This document shows positions 1 to 12,440 of a DNA stretch of 64,000 nt, in pieces. A program made the position numbers and the translations under genes. Positions within the stretch are counted from its first letter, which is position 1. Every line of letters begins with the position of its first letter. The notes under the pieces are model-generated. The model had not been told where the DNA came from. It did no database searches and worked only from the letters and a program-made list of their open reading frames with translations. This DNA comes from Orbilia blumenaviensis. Taxonomy: Eukaryota > Ascomycota > Orbiliomycetes > Orbiliales > Orbiliaceae. Location: positions 3,038,001 to 3,102,000 of the forward strand of contig JAVHNS010000001.1 of assembly GCA_036872755.1 (NCBI GenBank). Reading direction: 5' to 3'.

Positions 1-1500
1 GCCCGAGAGTTTTGGAATGAAACATGAATCTCATTTTATATTATATTACTTCCCTGTGCGGGACAGCCCACAGTTGGCCATGCAGGCCAGACTGGACCAG
101 ACCGAAACCTGCCGGTTGTAAGTATATCCGTAGTTGGTGAGAAGGAGGAGGGTATCAATGATGCACTTATGTAGATGGCCCCTCAGCTCTAATGCAATAT
201 AATTCGATCGAGTTCGTCAATGTTAGCTGCATGCATGGTCCTCAGCATACAGCAGGCAGTATACCAATAGCTTGTAGGAGAGTAATTGCAACCCGTAGTA
301 TATTACATACGGCTACATGTATTCAGTATAAAACTGGCTAGTAGCTGTCAGCGGATACCATGAGAGTGGTTCGCACCGTGCCACGATCGATCCAGCTAGC
401 TAGCCAGCCAGCATTAATATATGTATAATAGGGTACGTCGTAGTATGTGATGGCATATCCCAGTCGGCAACTGCAGGATTCGAGTCGGTTCGAGGCTAGT
501 TCGGTGCATGATATTGACCATGGCCCCAGGTCATTGTTTAACTATAGTCGACACATGCCATGCACTGCACTGCACTCACTATATATACGTAACACTAGTG
601 ATAAGTAACTATCAGGCACTAGTTAAGTAGTAAGCCAGTAGATACCGACTTACTAAACTAGTGTATCCAACGTCCAACCAACCGTCGAGTACGTACGTAA
701 CCCAAGTAAGAAGTGTACCTACTTTTTAATTCGTCCAGGAAAGAGGGAGAGCTCGAGAGTAGTTAGTTAGGTTAGGTAAGTAGAGAGGGTCTCAAGTGCA
801 GAGGTGAGACAGCCAGCCCAGCCAACACTGGCAAACACTTTCTTCTCTCACGACAACTTCCAACTCTCCTTCTCTCTCTATCAAATCAACCTCACATCAT
901 CAAACCCTCAACCTCAACTTCCAACCATCTCCCGCTCCGTCACTCCCGTCCTGGCGACAAAAACCAAAAACCTTTATCGTTTTCTGCATCAGCTATTCCA
1001 GCATCCGATTCAGTCGACTTGATTCTATCCATCAGTCTCACGAGACACCCCTCTGCATCAGCTTCGTTGACCAACATAGCACACCGAAATCGCCCCCTCC
1101 AGCACCTTGCTGGCCTGGCCTGGCCAAGCACCCACTTCCTTCACCAAATAAAAAATCTAAAAATTTAAAAAAAATAAAATAAAAAAATCTAAAAAAAAAA
1201 AAGTCTCTGTCAATATCAATATCTATAGCTTCTACTGCACGGTATAACACTAGTCGACTACTTCTCGAGTCATCGTATCGTATAATCCACCCTCTCAAAA
1301 GCATACTCCCGTCACTTCGACGGCTCTTCGCGTCCCCGATATCTCTCCCGCGGCCACCCCTGGTCCGGGGCAAGCGCTGACCCACCAACACTTACGTCCA
1401 TCTTACTCCTCGTATCGACACCGCCCAAACGGCTTCTTCTATCCTTTCATCGACCACTAGCAACCATAACTTGGGCATATTTCTACCCAATTGACCCGGC
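1..1500 (+). other. Upstream region and probable long 5' leader of the 4E-T gene
   Basis: I see no conserved coding sequence here. Positions 1-800 are AT-rich and carry CTAG/CAGC-type short repeats, including three TGCAC units near 558-575. From about 800 to 1500 the plus strand becomes pyrimidine-rich (CTCC, TCAAC, CCATC), typical of fungal 5' untranslated leaders. A short frame opening with ATG at 804 could act as an upstream ORF, but it has low-complexity composition and nothing supports it as a gene. The A-rich stretch at about 1143-1202 gives no recognisable motif. Confidence 0.4.
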
Positions 1501-4500
1501 ATGGGTCTCAGATATACAATCGAGGACTTGCTCCTCATAAAAAACTCCCCTTTGGTCGAGAAACCGCCTTCGTTACCTCCATTAGAAGAATGGATGGGGT
1601 ATGCAATCTCTCTTTCCTTCCCTTCCACTGCCATGTGTCACCAGTCCCAACGTATATTGTCCCTGAGGACGAGATCTGACCAGCTGCTAATCTCCGGTAA
1701 ATGATATAGCACACCTCTACCAACACGGCCTACTCCGGCACCGAGAAAGCCGGGCGAAGAGCTTGGCGTAGATGATAAGGACAGGTACAGTTCACAGCAC
1801 CCACTCCAACCAAGGGAATAGCTCGAGACGACCATTTACTGTTCTAACCGAATATCAAATGGAATATTTCTGACATTTTGGCTTTAGTACCCGTAGGACT
1901 GGTTTTGGTCACACATCTCGAGGATCAGGTATTAACAAAATACTAGTGTCGGTTTCTTCCCTTATAACCCCGCTAATCCACGGGAAAATCCAGATGACTT
2001 AATCTCGGGAACTGGTCCCTCAAAACCAACCTTTACCTCTACACATTCACGAAAACCCTTTGGAAACGATCACGATGCTTTTGCTCCATCAACATCTGAA
2101 ACTGCTACATCCCGCTTTTCTCATTTCTCCAATTCAAACCGTGACGATGACGATAAGGGCACCTCTACTACCCCTCGAATCGGCGGATTCTCCTTCAACA
2201 GGTTCGGAATGCCCAAGGATACCAACCCTCTTCACCGTAATGACAGGAACGAACGCGGATTTGGAAGGACTGGCGACGACAATCGTCGGGACAGGGATGA
2301 TAAAACCGGGACCGCCACTCGCCCTAGATTTGGCGCCAAAGATGGCGACGAAGGTGGCTGGAATACTGTGACTAGGCCTCGAAAATCATTTGGGCATAAT
2401 GATGACGGGGATAAATTCCGTCGAGAGCATGGAAGGACTGGCGGCGACAATAGAGACCGAGACAATAAGGATAGAACGAATCGATACGAGCCCTTTTCGA
2501 AGGATCGGACTGACCGCGACAGCGAGAGAACTAACACTGGTGGTTGGAAGGATAGAGACCATAATAAGCGACAAGGCGGCAAGGGACGAGAAGAAGGAAG
2601 CTGGTTTTTAAGTGATGAGGAGCGTGCGGCGAGAAACGCGATCAAAGAACGAGAGTTCCGCGAGCAACGTGAACAGCGAGCTGCAGAGCGAGAGTTTAGA
2701 AACGGAGGTCTCGCTAGGCACGATCGAGACCGAGACCGTGAGCACCGGGATCAGCGGGATATCGATCGTGAGACTTTTGGGGACTCTAAGAACTTTGGCC
2801 GGGGCTTCGAAAAGCACGAAAAGGAGCCGGAGTGGATGGATGCAATGCCCGGGAATGATGGAAAGGAGTTCAAGGCGCATTCAACCGAAGACTTTCAACG
2901 TTGGAAAGCGGCTATGAAGGCTAGGAATCAACCGCAATCGTCGCAGCAGCAGCAGCAGCCCCAACCAGCCGAGGAGAAACCTGCACCAAAGGAACCAAAG
3001 GATGAAGAAATCGTGTTCAAATCCAAAGCGGAAAAACGAGCAACAGCACTGGAGGAAGCGCAAGCTGAGCCTGTGGATGAACGTAAGAAAATATAACCAT
3101 CGTTTTTCGAATTACATGGCTAACTCACTACTGCAGCACCCACACCTTCAGTTGCAGAGAATGGAGTTGATAGGTTCTGGGGATGGAATACTTCGTCCAC
3201 TAGCCTTGCGTCAAAAACCACTAGTGATGGTGGCGCAAAGTTGCCCGCAGTGTCGTCTGGAGAGAAAACCCCAGCTGTCGAACGATCCTCCCGGTTCCGT
3301 AACTTTTTCAATGCCCCGGTCCAAGATCAACTGCCGGCTGAGCTTCCATCTGCCCCACCACAGAATGGCAACCAAGAGCAGTTGATTCAACTTCAGGCCC
3401 AGCAGGTACAGCAAATCCATCAACAGCATCAAATGTTGCAGAAGCAACTCGGGCAGGCACAACAGGTCCAGCAACAACCGCCACCGCAACAGCAACCTAA
3501 CATATCTCAATATCAGCAATATCAGAACCAACTGCTGCAGCAAACAAACTTGCCCCAAATGAACCAGGTTTCCGCAATTCAGCAACATCAAGCTGTGAAG
3601 GACAAGCAACCTGAAGCGTCAAAGGAGGACCGAGAAGGATTCAACAATATATTGCAGATGCTGGGACGAGCGCGATTATCTTCACCTACTAATGCCGAGG
3701 CACAGAATGCCTTTTTATCAATTCTGGGAGCTCCCTCGCAACAGAGCACTCCAGTTTCTCGCACTCACCCGACACCTCCTGCCAGTCACCCGTCAAATAA
3801 TCTTCCAGGGCCACCGCCGCCACAGCAACAGCAACAGCAGCCGCAACCACACAGCAATATCACTCGGCTCCCGAGCGGGCTACAATCGTCCCAAGGTGGG
3901 TCAATTGGCGGAAATGACACCATTCTAAAGCTTCTGCGCCACTCTGATATGCCGACACCACAAGGCCCACCGCCACCGCCAACATTCCTTCAAGACTATC
4001 AAACTCCAAACGGGCCTCCTGTTTCTATCAGCCCACCTGCGGTTTCGCGTAGCGGTAAGAGTAGTGTCTTGTCGGCGTTGAATGACCCAGCAATTAGGGC
4101 TATTGGACGACCAGGAGACAGTGGACCACCAGGGCTCCCCAAGAACCTTTATCACGAACCGCCACAACATGTTCGTAGCCCATCCCAAATCATGGAGGCT
4201 CATCATCGCGGTTTTCCTGGAATGGATATTCGCCCACCGCCCGGCATGGACCGCAACACTCCATTGGAAGCCCAGAAGACCAACTTCTTGAACGAGCAAT
4301 CGCAGCGAAACCTAGATCCGCGTCACGTAGAGCTTCTTCATAACGAACAGCGACGCAGGATGATGGAGCAACAGATGCACCAAATGGCGGCCGCAGGGGT
4401 CCAGGAACTTCCACACAGAAACTTCCCACCTAACGCACCTCCTAGGATGGAACAGCGGGGGCCGCAAGGGCCGCCTCAACCACAAGGCCCACCAAATGCG

Positions 4501-5019
4501 GACCAAGGCCCTCCAATGGGGTTGCCTGGTATGGGTGGAGAGACCGGCCAGATCCCTGGAAACTGGGCACCAGGGCCACAGCAGCATCCATCGCAGCAGA
4601 GCCAATCCGGGCCTGCTGGTAATGCAAATCCACAACGTCCACCACCTGGCTTTTTCCAGCGAGGGCCTGCCGGACCCCCCGTGCCTACTAACGGAGGGAA
4701 TGTCGCTGGACCCGGAGGACCTGGAGGCCCTATGCCGCCACTGCCTTTCTATGGACCTGGACCAGGCTTGGCCAACATGCCTCCACTGCCCTTCGGCCAA
4801 CACGGGATGCCCCCACCACCGAACATGCCAAACATGCCAACCTTCCCATTCCCACCACCACCAGGACCTGGCGGACCACCACCACCTATGCCACCCCAGG
4901 GATTTCCGCCCTTCCCTTTCCACGAGGGAATGATGCCATTTGGAGCCGGACCAGACGGTTTGAGAAGCCCACAACATCAGCATTTGGGAGGCGCTCCGCC
5001 AGGGATGTTTAGCAGATAA
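1501..5019 (+). CDS. eIF4E-transporter (4E-T/Cup-like) translational repressor, 4 exons
   Basis: Proposed exons are 1501-1598, 1710-1784, 1947-3082 and 3137-5019, giving 1063 residues with phases that agree at every junction. Exon 1 encodes RYTIEDLL (residues 4-11), a canonical eIF4E-binding YxxxxL-phi motif, followed by SPLVEKPPSLPPLEEW, as at the N-terminus of fungal and animal 4E-T proteins. An RD/RE-rich charged region follows, then EPEWMD (about 351) and SRFRNFF (about 488-494), further landmarks of the 4E-T family. The rest is Gln-rich (about 505-580), with a conserved-looking helix FNNILQMLGRA (about 604) and a long Pro/Gly-rich tail. The family binds eIF4E and decapping factors in cytoplasmic P-bodies to repress mRNA translation. 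The low-complexity tail fits condensate behaviour (inference). The start is the first ATG in frame with the YTIEDLL motif. A GYF-type protein is the alternative, but no GYF domain is visible. Confidence 0.82.
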
Positions 5020-6265
5020 ACCCCACAAAGACTCAGAGTTGTCATTATGATTGATAGCACATAGTCATGGCAACCACTCCGGAATACGATATGAACTATT
5101 GTCTCATTAGTTACTTATCAGATGCTTCTTGATTCCCAGGTTATTTTTTTGGGAATGCGATTATCAAGCGATATGGTCTGTGAAACTCGAAAATTGTACA
5201 AATATGTTTTGTACCACTGCCACCCCAACTCAGTTCTGTCTCTGCTTCTATTTTGTATACGAAACTGGAAATCACCGCTTTCCTTTTCTTTCTATTTTCT
5301 TCACCACTACTTATGCGAGCGGATAGTTAACGCTGCGCTACGTTTTCCCTTATCATTTTGCCCCTTTTATCTCAGGGTTTTCTTTTCGTTTCCTTCTCGC
5401 TAGGTTTACTACTTGCTACTCCTCGCTGTTTCTTCTTGTTTAGTGTGCTTGCTGTCCAAATCTTGTTACGGTTATCTGCCAGTACTACAAGCTTTTCTTT
5501 CTTTCCTTCTTGATATTTTCTTAAATTTCTTCACTTTTCATTTTCCTTTTCTCCGCGATGGACGACACCCTTAAAGGTAGTCCTAATATTTTTTAACAGC
5601 GGCCCCTAGTCTACCGTTCCTTTTTCTCTCTCTCCCCTGTTCATTTTATTACAAAGTAGGGAAACGGTAGGATATGTGGACGCCGGTGCGGAGGAGAAAC
5701 AACTGACAAAGCAAGAAACACTAAAAGAAATGGGCAAGAAACATATAAAAACTACACACATACCGGCACTCTGGGGGATTTCAAACTACTGGCCTCCTCG
5801 CCCCTTTCTATCACCCACTACTACTACCACCACCATTGCCCCTTTACAACTACAGCTACAGACTCTACCAAATGGAATATAAAAAGCACTTGAGCTTTGA
5901 ATATCAGCTCAAGAAACAGCCTTACTCTCCCTCCTTTCTTTTATATAGTTATTTACAGTAGAGGAGTAGTAGACGGTGTACTTGGGAGGAATACTTTTAT
6001 GCAGAAAAAATATTATAGACTAAAGTTCCAAGTTATGCCGTGTGTGTGTGTGTATAAATGCGACGGATCCGTAGATGAGTTTGAAAACCTTTAATGAATG
6101 GCAGGGGCAGTCATCCTTTTGCTGTGTTCGCTGTATCCTCTATATTATTGGTACTGTACAATGCCAGAAAAAATAACATCGCTATAGATATCTTACACCC
6201 TTCCCATAAAGATTTTCGATTTAAACAAGAATTGGAGCCAGGGCCAAGGTGCTAAGTATACGTAT
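5020..6265. other. Convergent intergenic region between 4E-T and URB1
   Basis: The stretch holds the 3' flanks of the converging 4E-T (+) and URB1 (-) genes. It is T-rich on the plus strand, with CTTTTC-type pyrimidine runs between 5220 and 5660 and a short GT repeat near 6039-6053. Short open frames at 5122-5403 and 5676-6094 have no conserved features and look like chance. I see no RNA gene. Confidence 0.4.
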
Positions 6266-9200
6266 CTACAAACTTACCAAGCTTTCCAGCACCCTGCCGA
6301 TATTACCCTCACTCCACTGCTTCACATATCCTTTATCACACCCTTCCCATAACCTCGCCGCCAACCGCTTCAGAAGGACCCTCCCCTCCTCTCCTTCTTT
6401 GGCATCGACGACAGAAATCATCATCTTTATCCAACTAACCACCCCAGTCCTAGTAATTAATGTTGTAGCTCCTCCTTCTACTCCACCAGCATTCCAGAGA
6501 ATCTCCAATATCTTCTTCCTAATAAACTCTTCCTGACCCTTCCCAGAAGAACCAGCTACAATGCTAGAGCTGTAAAGTCCGAGTATTTCCTCAAATACTC
6601 CCCGTCTTCTACAAATCTCCACATCAACGGCCGACTTTAACCCTCCAGCTAGAGCGTCAAGCACCCACAGGACCTCCTTCCAACACCCTTCTCCTTCACT
6701 CCTCAAGAAGTCTTTAAGCATAGGTATCTCCGTAAGGTCGACTGTAGCTCGAGATTGTAACCATGTCATCACTTTCTCATACAAGAAATGACCAGGATTT
6801 GACACAATCCCCACCATTTTTCCAAGTAACAGTGCCGTAATAGTCGGGATTCCCTGTTCCTTCAATCCTCCATCCTCCAAAACCGTCACTCCGGCCAAAA
6901 TTTTGCAAAGGAGGTGCATAATCTCGATCCTTTCTTTGTATCCCCTACCGGCACCACCCGCCACCCCTTCTAGCTTCCCCACAATAACAGTAAGCACTGC
7001 TTCAGCCATTCCTCTCTCCTCTCCGCTATTTGCTGCAAGGGCCATAACCACGACTCCCAAAAGCCCCTTTTCGATCACATCCTTAACATCAAGCTTTTGA
7101 TCCTCCTTCTCAGTTAACACCCCATTCATCACCAACCCCGCCAGGAACCCTGCATCGTATGTTTTGCCCCTCATCCCGCCTTCGTCTTCTTCATCAACTT
7201 TTTTACACCTCTCCAAGAATTCCTTAATCCCACCTTCACCAACTCCCTTAAACTCCACTTTCCTTCTTGCGAAACTACCAACTGACCTCCCTGCAGCTTT
7301 CGTGCATACTAAAATCTTTAGATTTCCCTTCCCATCCCTCTCCACAAACTTCTTGCCTTCGTCATCTGTTATGCCCACACTTGTGATTCTTTCTAGGATG
7401 CTTCGTTCCATATACCCTTCAATAGAGATCAAGATTTCTAAAAGGACGGCATCTACAACGTCGTTTGTACCGGCATAGATCGAGAGCACTCCGTCTAAAG
7501 TTGTGACATTGCTATGCTGCGCTTTCGAGGCGAAGAAGAGTTTTCGGAGAATGTATGCGAGACGATTTGTTTCTTCTGCCCTTCGAGGGTCGCGTGGTGA
7601 CTCCGATAGTGGTGTGGGTGTAGTGAGAACTAGCTGTAGTAATTTGGAGTGCTGCAGATACTGCAATTATAAAAGCAAAAAGGTTAGCATAATTGCCTTG
7701 TAGTAGTGAAGGCCGCGGGAAAAACAAATCTATACCTTAACATCCTCAATCCCCGCCACAGCTCCTGCAGCGAATACAACTACTTCTCTTCCAGCCCCAA
7801 GTTTTTCAAATACAACCTCGAGTAAACTATCAACCGCATCCTTTGCCACATAGTCTAATAAATCGACTTCGTTCCTCCCCATGAAGCCGCCAAGCTTTTC
7901 AAGGCCACCAAGGAATCCTGAATCCGCTTCTACTGAAATCTTAGGCTTTGAAAGCTCGACAGTGATAGAGTACACCATCTTCTGAAGTTTGGTGTGGAAC
8001 CATGACATATCTGCGCCCTGCGAAAGGCGATATGCTGCTTCAAAGAGCGGGAAGATAGAAGCGGGTAGAAGGGCATTATTCGAGCTTTTATCATCGACCT
8101 GCAACAGATCAAGAACTTGTTCGTTCCAAGGTATAACTCCAAAGTCGAGGCCGATTTCAAAATAGTCCGTATAGTCGATATCCCGTAAACTCTTGTAACT
8201 GTCCAAGATATATTGATGCAGATGTAAAGAGCTATCCGGGGAAGCGTTGAGATAGAACAGTTGGACGAACTTTTCTTTCCAGTCTTCATCGAGTTGCATG
8301 TCGTCTCCGTGTTTGATATCGCGTTTCTTCCAGCGAAGTCGTCCGGTTGAGTCGTCTCTTTCCATAGCGAACCCTTTCACAGCCTTACAGGTGGGAAACA
8401 TCAGGCTCGCGAGTTCCTTGGGTGCTTTCTTCGAAACATCTTCAAGACACTCAGTAACAATATTTAGAAGTCCTTCAACTCCTCCTACAAAGCAGTCATT
8501 TTGCAAGAGAAGCAGTAGGAAGGTTGAGAATGCAGTCCCAGACTTCTCAACGACCATTTGATACAGCGTCTCGAATCCGACAGATATATTTAGCAAGCCA
8601 GCTAACCCTTTCTCCTTGATCAGTCGCACGAGTTCGGTCCATGGATGCTCGCGAGTCCCGACACCGCTGTCAATCACACCCCATATCTCATCACCAACCA
8701 GCCTTACATTTGCTCCATGCAAACGCTCGAATACGATCTTCCACGCTAGGTCAGGTAACCCAACGAAATCGGCATCTCGACAACACCTCTTCAAATCGTT
8801 GACATCCAAGAGTTGCTTTAGGAAAGTCGATAATATAGCTTCTAGTTTTTTGTTGGCTGAATATGACGCTGAGGGTATCTGCACTAATTTCTTGAAGAGA
8901 TAAGATTTTATCCCACCGTCTTCGAGAGGACCGACAGGTAGTAAGGAGTAGATATTGATAAGCGCTATATCAAATAGAGTTATTAGAGCCCCTCTCTATG
9001 TATATAGCTTCGGTTTTAAATAGGGGATACGTACCAATATCAAACCGACTCATCAATCGCTGTTCCGTTCTAGCAAAATATTCCGTATGAAACGGTTTTC
9101 CTGCCCTATCTGCCATGAGGCTCAAGCACTTTTTCGAACGAGAACCGGCTTCATATACGTTGTTTTTTAGAAGTTTCCGTGCCGAGTCCTCATATGCACC

Positions 9201-12135
9201 AAATATGGTGTTATGAATACCCTCTAATTCCAAGCGTTCGGCTTCACCAAGTGATGATTCGTCAAGATTGGCGGTGGCCTGCAAGAGTATATCCACCACA
9301 TACTGAATACGTTTCCAGTCAAAGTATGTTACTGTTGCTGGTCCTATTTCGATAGCCTTTGTAAGGAGTTGAAGGTATTGGTACTTTCCTCCAGCGCTCT
9401 TTGAAGCTCGTGGCTTTGAATGACTCAGTAATGAAGAGAGGTTGAATTCCAGAGGGAACCCTATGAGTTCGATGGAAGAACCAGCTTTTCCGAGTTCGAG
9501 GTCTTCCAGACACCGCCTCCATGCCTTTACACCTTCTACAAATTGCAGAAAGACTTCGCTTGAGCCTTCCATATCAGCATTTGCAATATCATCACCCTCC
9601 TTCATTACCATAGGTACCTCGCCAATAACCCAGAAATTGTTAGCGACACTAAGCAACCATTTGCAAAGACCCTCCAGCTCGTCTTTCTTTTCATCCTCCC
9701 TTTTCAAAAAGTTGAACTGGTGGAATAATGCAGCTAGTAGTGGACTCAGTCTCGGCTTTCCTTCGAACTTCCCTAAGGTTTCCCCGACAATATCGTAGTA
9801 TTTATAGGGACCTTGCACCAGCCTTCCGCAAGCATTGTCCAAATATCCTAACACTCTCTCCCATCCATCTTCCCCCTTCACGCAATCAAAGCTGTCTATA
9901 AGCGCCTCAAGAGGATGCACTAAACCCCCTTGACTCCCACTCTTCCCAAACACCGGGCTATCATCCACAATCTTCTCGATCAGCCCATATACATCACCCA
10001 TCTGCTCCCTCCCTTCCCCTTCCTTGAAAACCTTCATCAGCGTTATCGCAGGTGAGTATTTAGCAGCCGCAGCTTTCGCCCACCACTTCGTTTCCGGTAG
10101 CAATTTCGCCAAATGTAAACAATGCTGCACCTCGAGCGCTTCAAATCCTTTGCTTCCTCCGATTTTCACCAGAACTTTGCCAAATGCAGGGCCAAAATCA
10201 AATCCACCTTTTCCGCTAGAACCAGTCGAAGTAGCTCCGACGACAGAAGGGAGGTACTCATAATAATTCCTGAGCAATCGACTCCCCGCCTCCCTCTGCA
10301 ATCCAGCATCTTCTTTCGTTTGGTTGAAAAAGGTGACGATTGTCCCGACTTCCGGGACCCTTTTCGAAAACTCGTCAACTAGATCGTAGATTCCTTTCGC
10401 CCATACACTTCCATCTACCAATTCGTCTGCCATACGTCCCATGGTATCCAGCACAGCAGCAAGCTTTGCGAAAGCCGCGTTAAGTATCCTGACGGCAATA
10501 AACCTCACAAAATTATTATTAAAACCCAAACACTTCGTCAAAACCATGCGGTTGACTTGCTGCGGCAGGATATTTTCAACCATATTCCTAACAGGCGGCG
10601 GAGAAGTTGGCGCTCCATCGCCACCGGTGTATCCAAACCCTTCAGGCACAGGAATCTGAATCGTCTCTAGCACAACGGACGAAAGACCAATCCAGGTAGC
10701 CGTAAGCTTCGGGTCAAATGCAAAGGCTGTATTGTCGTTGAAATATGCTACCACTAGTTCTGGAGCCGCCGTAAAAATCGCAACTAAGAGTCGTAGGTGG
10801 TAGGTATTCGAATATGGCCGTAGGGACTTTAGTAGGCCCAGGAGTATACGGTTGTTGACCTGCTGTTTCCCCGTTTTCTCCGATGCATCGAATTTAGACC
10901 CAGTATACCACCCATTGTCTTTAAAGCAAACTCCATTCCCAGGTGTAGTACAAACAACTCCTAAGAACTCAAAAACTGCGTCCGCGACCGTCCGATCTGG
11001 TTTTTCGGGGTTGATGAGGTCGTCACGATAACAAAGCTCAGCAAGGCGACCCAGACTCCAGTCATTAAAGTAATTCATCTTCGTACTCCGGGATATATCC
11101 TGGTCCGTCATAATATATTCCTTAAATGCAGCCACAAGTTCATCGATCACTACAGCCGTATCCTGACGAATAAATTTAAACAATGGTGTGGTGAACGTCC
11201 GTAGGCCCATTATATCTGTTTTTATATTATGTGCACCATATCGGAAGAACGAGATAATAAACCTAAGGAACACCGTGCGCACACTTGGTCTGTCCGGGTC
11301 TTCGACGGGTACATGGTCAGGTTTCTCGGTCTTTTTAATCTCCAAGTTTCGAGCTAGGTCTTTAACAGTGAAATCGAGGGATTGGTGGAGGAGGGGGCAG
11401 AGACTGCCATTGTCGAATTTGTTGATTTCCGTGAGGAGACGGAGGCAGGGTGAGGAGATGGCATCTTTAGAGCCACCTAAGGAGCGGTAGATGAGTTTGA
11501 GGTAGGATGGTTGGAGGATTGATTTAGCAAGGGCAGTTCCGTGTTTCTTCCAGGTGGGGAAGAGCGATATTGTACGTAGGAGGAGGTGGAGGACGGTGGG
11601 AACCGACGAGAGCAGCTGGAAATTGTTTGACTAGAGTGGCTGGGAATCAGTTTTCCTGAGTCCTCCAACTTTCTACACTTTTTAAAAAAGGAAATGGATT
11701 GTATACTTGTGAAGCAAAAGACCAAGCCTGCATTAAGTTTTCACATATCTCCTCTCCATCCTTCGATAGCTGCGATTCAAGATATTCTTGGAGGATGCAG
11801 AGTTTTAGTTCTTCGTTGAGGTGGAGGGAATACTGTAGGTCTCGACATTCAGCCAGGAAACGCTTGAACGATTGGATTCCTAGAAACAATAAGTCAATTC
11901 ACATGCCATATAGACTGCTATAGAATAATAGGGGAGCCGTACCGGCTTGTATCTTCCCAGCATTGGAATAATCAGAAAAAAGTCCTTGTAGCTGTCGAGC
12001 TGATGTGATCTCTTCTGGCGCCAGACCCTTCGAATTTAACGCTGCAGAATCGTCCTTTTTCAGTCTCTTGGGTGTATTCCCCGGTCGCCGTTCTTGACCC
12101 TCGACATTGGCCTGGTTGAATGGCCGTTTCACCAT
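6266..12135 (-). CDS. URB1: Urb1/Npa1, nucleolar pre-60S ribosome assembly protein, 5 exons
   Basis: Exons in transcript order are 12135-11943, 11879-11707, 11630-9035, 8964-7736 and 7660-6266, totalling 5586 nt (1861 residues). All four junctions keep phase. The product is a large alpha-helical solenoid, about the size of yeast Urb1 (1764 aa). It opens with a basic KRLKK segment (nuclear/nucleolar signal, inferred). Exon 3 carries family landmarks such as FRYGAHNIKTDIMGLR and LTATWIGLSSVVLETIQIPVP-type sequence of the Npa1 domain; exon 4 carries LINIYSLLPVG. Urb1 joins early nucleolar pre-60S particles with Dbp6, Rsa3 and Npa2. The gene is head-to-head with UMP1. At the 3' end the stop TAG (6266-6268) lies directly after a perfect GTAAGT, so a further intron and slightly longer C-terminus cannot be excluded. 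Confidence 0.88.
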
Positions 12136-12440
12136 ATTCTGCGTCGACTTCGGCGGGGTTCTGGCGACTGTCGCAGAAAAAAAAAAAAAAAAAGAGGCTG
12201 TCCGAATGGTGTTTTGGACAATCTAGAAAAGTCAAAAAAAAGAAGAAGCGAACTGGAAATTGGGAGCAGGGAAACTGCACGCCAAGAAAATGCGGCTCTG
12301 CCGAAAGCATGGCAAGGACGCGACAGCTGGAGAGCTTCGTCAACTCCAACGACTTCAACTTCCAACTCTTAACCCCCCCATCTACATCCACAATCCCAAC
12401 ATCTCGATATATTACCGGCTATAGCGGACGAAAATTCACA
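12136..12440. promoter_or_regulatory. Bidirectional promoter region of URB1 and UMP1
   Basis: Only 305 bp separates the start codons of URB1 (-) and UMP1 (+). The interval has an A-tract of about 18 nt (12176-12193) and a second A/G-rich stretch (12233-12250); such tracts often exclude nucleosomes in fungal promoters. No PACE/Rpn4-like element was recognised with confidence. Co-regulation of ribosome and proteasome assembly is an inference from geometry only. Confidence 0.5.

Noticed and set aside
804..1022. Possible upstream gene or uORF before the 4E-T gene
   Set aside because: Low-complexity Ser/Gln/Pro translation of a pyrimidine-rich leader, with no conserved feature. An uORF is possible but cannot be shown.
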